This document shows positions 61,971 through 64,000 of a DNA stretch of 64,000 nucleotides, one piece after another. Position 1 is the first letter of the stretch. Each line of letters opens with the position of its first letter. The notes under the pieces were generated by a model. It worked only from the letters and a program-made list of their open reading frames with translations, searched no databases and was not told the origin of the DNA. Where the stretch lies: positions 62,001 to 126,000 of the forward strand of contig CAWGUD010000016.1 in NCBI GenBank assembly GCA_963825685.1, read 5' to 3'. This DNA comes from JAOUEA01 sp963825685. Its GTDB lineage: Bacteria; Actinomycetota; UBA4738; HRBIN12. A program made the position numbers and the translations under genes.

Positions 61971-64000
61971 TCAGATGCTCGGGGATCTGAAGCCGGACTT
62001 CGCGATCACGTGGTCCCTCGACTCGGCAGACAGACGTTTCAGCGAGGGCCAGTCGACGTGGAGCAACTCGCCGTGACGCTTCATCACCCGGCCGGCGATC
62101 AGCACCGTGTCGACGTTGCTCGTGTCCATGCCGGCCACGACCGCCGTCGCCGGATCGTTGAGCGGGGTCACGTTGATCCGGTCGGTGCGCAGCATGATCA
62201 CGTCGGCGAACTTCCCCGGGGTCAGGCTGCCCGTGATCGCCTCGAGCCCGTTCGCCCGTGCTCCCTCGATCGTGGCGCACGCCAGGACCTCTCGGGTCGT
62301 GAGTGCGGTCTTGCCCTCGGCCGTCGCGATCGCCCGCTGCAACGCGAGCACCGAGCGCATCTGGTTGAACATGTCGCCCGGCACGTTGGTCTCGACGTCG
62401 ACGCTCAGGCTCGGGCGCAGGCCCCGGTCGAGGAACTTCTGGATCGGCGGCATGCCGTGGCCCATCATCATCTCCACCGGCGAGGCGAGCGAGACGGTGC
62501 CGCCGCTGTCGACGATCATCTGGATCTCGGTGTCGTTCAGGGTCGTGCAGTGGATGTAGGTGGTGTCGGGCCCGAGCAGGCCCGCTTCCCCGAACTCCTG
62601 GACCTTCCCGTCGCGACCGTAGGAGCCCACGCCGACGTGCGTCGTGATGCGGGCGCCCGGTCTCCCGGGCGAGCTTCCAGTGGTCGCGTGAGACCTCGAA
62701 GTCGGTGAACTCCGGGCCGGGGGCCGCGAGGGCGAGCGAGAGCAGCTGATCCTTCGTGGAGAAGTGTTCGTTCGCCGCCCGCACGAACCAACTCGGCTGC
62801 CGCTCCTCCCACTTCCCCCACCAGGGGAACCCGTAGGCGAACACCGCGCGCAGGCCCGAGTCCTTGAGCGCCTGGACCACCGCGTCGGTGTGCGCCGGCG
62901 ACCCCTGGATGTGCGACCAGTCCAGGAGGGTGGTGACGCCGGCATCGATCGCGCCCATCGCCGAGAGCAGGTCGCCGACGTACGAGTCCTCGGGACGGTA
63001 CGCGGGCGCGAGCTTGTGCAACACGTAGGAGATGTAGCTGGATCGTCCCTCGAGCGGGACGTCGGTCCCGATGTTGCGCAGCAGGCCTTCCCAGATGTGG
63101 CGGTGCGTATCGACGAACCCCGGCATCACGATCATGCCGGTCGCGTCGATCACCTCGGCGTCGGCGATCGGACCGATGCCCGGGCGAACCTCGACGATGC
63201 GGTCTCCCTCGATCAGCACGTCGGCGTTCGCGAACTCTCCCAGCTGGGGATCGAGGCTCAGCACGGCGCCGCCCGCGATCACCTTCGTCTCGGTCGGCAC
63301 GACCCGGAAGTCCACCCCTGACGGGTACAGGTCGGGGATCTCGGCCTGCTTCGGGGGCCGGCTCCCGATCGCGAGACGGCGGGCGCGCTTGTAGTTCCGC
63401 TTCACGAGCTCCTTCAGGTCGCCGAGCTGGAAGAGCACGATGCCCAGCAGCACGAGGACGCCGATGATGATCAGGCCGTGCTCGGCACTGAGCCCCAGGA
63501 ACGGCAGGGCGCTGATGATGAGCGCGAGGAGCACCGACGCGACGAGGGCGCCGAGGAACGTGGCGCGCCCGCCCGAGAGCGCCGCGCCGCCCAACACCGC
63601 GGCGGTGATGCTGTTCAGCGCGTAGCTGTCGCCGATCGCCGCGTTCCCGATGCCGGACCGGGTCATCACGAAGAACGCCGCGACGGTCGCGAAGATCGCC
63701 GACAGCAGGAGCGCACGCACGCGGACCCACTTCGTGCGGACACCGTTGCGCTTGGCGGAGACGTCGTCGAAACCCGTCGCCCGAAGCTGCAGGCCCTGAC
63801 CCGTCGCGTGGAGCCAGTAGTCGAGCCCCGCGGCCACGACGATGCAGACGACGAAGATGATCGGCACCGGGCCGAGGCCGGTGCGCAGCCACTCCGTGAA
63901 GTCGCGGTTGATGATGCCTCCGGGCGTCTCCCGCAACGTGAGCGAGATGCCGTTGAGGATGCTGAGCGTGGCGAGCGTGGCGATGATCGACGGGATCTTC
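61971..64000 (-). CDS. ABC permease (RbsC/BPD_transp_2 type) read in-frame into an amidohydrolase; cut by right edge
   Basis: From the window edge the frame encodes the C-terminal half of a sugar/nucleoside-type permease (SIIATLATLSILNGISLTLRETPGG, ALNSITAAVLGGAALSGGRATFLGALVASVLLALI) followed, without a stop, by an amidohydrolase: VIDATGMIVMPGFVDTHRHIWEG (metal HxH), DAGVTTLLDWSHIQG, THVGVGSYG, YIHCTTLNDTE, and a TRZ/ATZ-type end (TPGKFADVIMLRTDRINV). A C insertion near 62655 breaks the enzyme part once. A GTG at about 63303 (VPTETKVIAGG) could also start a separate hydrolase. Either a true fusion or two genes with a lost stop. Confidence 0.75.

Overview
The window is about 70% GC with dense, mostly short-spaced genes on both strands. 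The gene content points to an actinomycetotal bacterium: a PadR-ino1 pair, nickel superoxide dismutase with its own maturation protease, a CtpE-type P-ATPase, an F420-type luciferase-like oxidoreductase, Tad pseudopilins, and many start codons with a TANNNT hexamer only 5-10 nt upstream (leaderless-type promoters). I cannot place it below phylum. No tRNA, rRNA, CRISPR array, phage or insertion sequence was seen. About 34 single-base indels break otherwise well-conserved reading frames, nearly all +1. They look like consensus errors of the assembly rather than real pseudogenes, so I annotate the joined genes and give the break points.

Layout. 1-8.8 kb: a cut-off sensor kinase and its OmpR-type regulator, divergent from a secreted protein with paired 11-bp-spaced repeats between them; a SnoaL-like protein; a HAD phosphatase; then a minus-strand block of a CxxC-less thioredoxin-reductase-like protein with a degenerate receiver domain, a NarL-type two-component system and an ABC-2 exporter. 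8.9-17.8 kb: secreted EEP-family nuclease/phosphatase, nitroreductase, PAS-GGDEF-EAL protein, haem-binding protein, an ArsR/SRPBCC operon with a twin operator, a LuxR regulator, SRPBCC and cupin proteins. 18-27.8 kb: AhpD-like protein, a DNA-ligase-like protein without its catalytic lysine, a large membrane protein, small enzymes, a second ABC-2 exporter, PAC2 protein.

27.8-33.3 kb is the most interesting region. A cobalamin riboswitch precedes a five-gene operon: a secreted alpha/alpha-toroid protein, a membrane-anchored protein resembling the beta domain of intrinsic factor/transcobalamin on a long Gly-rich stalk, then EcfT, a fused double ATPase EcfA, and an EcfS-type membrane protein. Together they look like a vitamin B12 capture and import system in which the two halves of an intrinsic-factor-like binder are separate polypeptides.

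33-40 kb: paired FMN-binding proteins, a Fic/Doc-like toxin-antitoxin pair with an altered catalytic motif, PadR with myo-inositol phosphate synthase under an AT-rich promoter/operator, TadE/TadG-like proteins, LLM oxidoreductase. 40-50 kb: cupredoxin, two MFS exporters, two small paralogous CxxC/EPGWY proteins, a MarR regulator, chromate transporter, and a tusA-dsrE sulfur pair behind a Cys-rich leader peptide with an attenuator-like hairpin; a metalloprotease divergent from a beta-helix/RTX surface protein. 50-64 kb: sodX/sodN, a YchF-like GTPase, a molybdate operon (MerR-Mop regulator, modABC) running into a signal peptidase I, CtpE-like ATPase, LtrA-like protein, and at the right edge an ABC permease read in-frame into an amidohydrolase.
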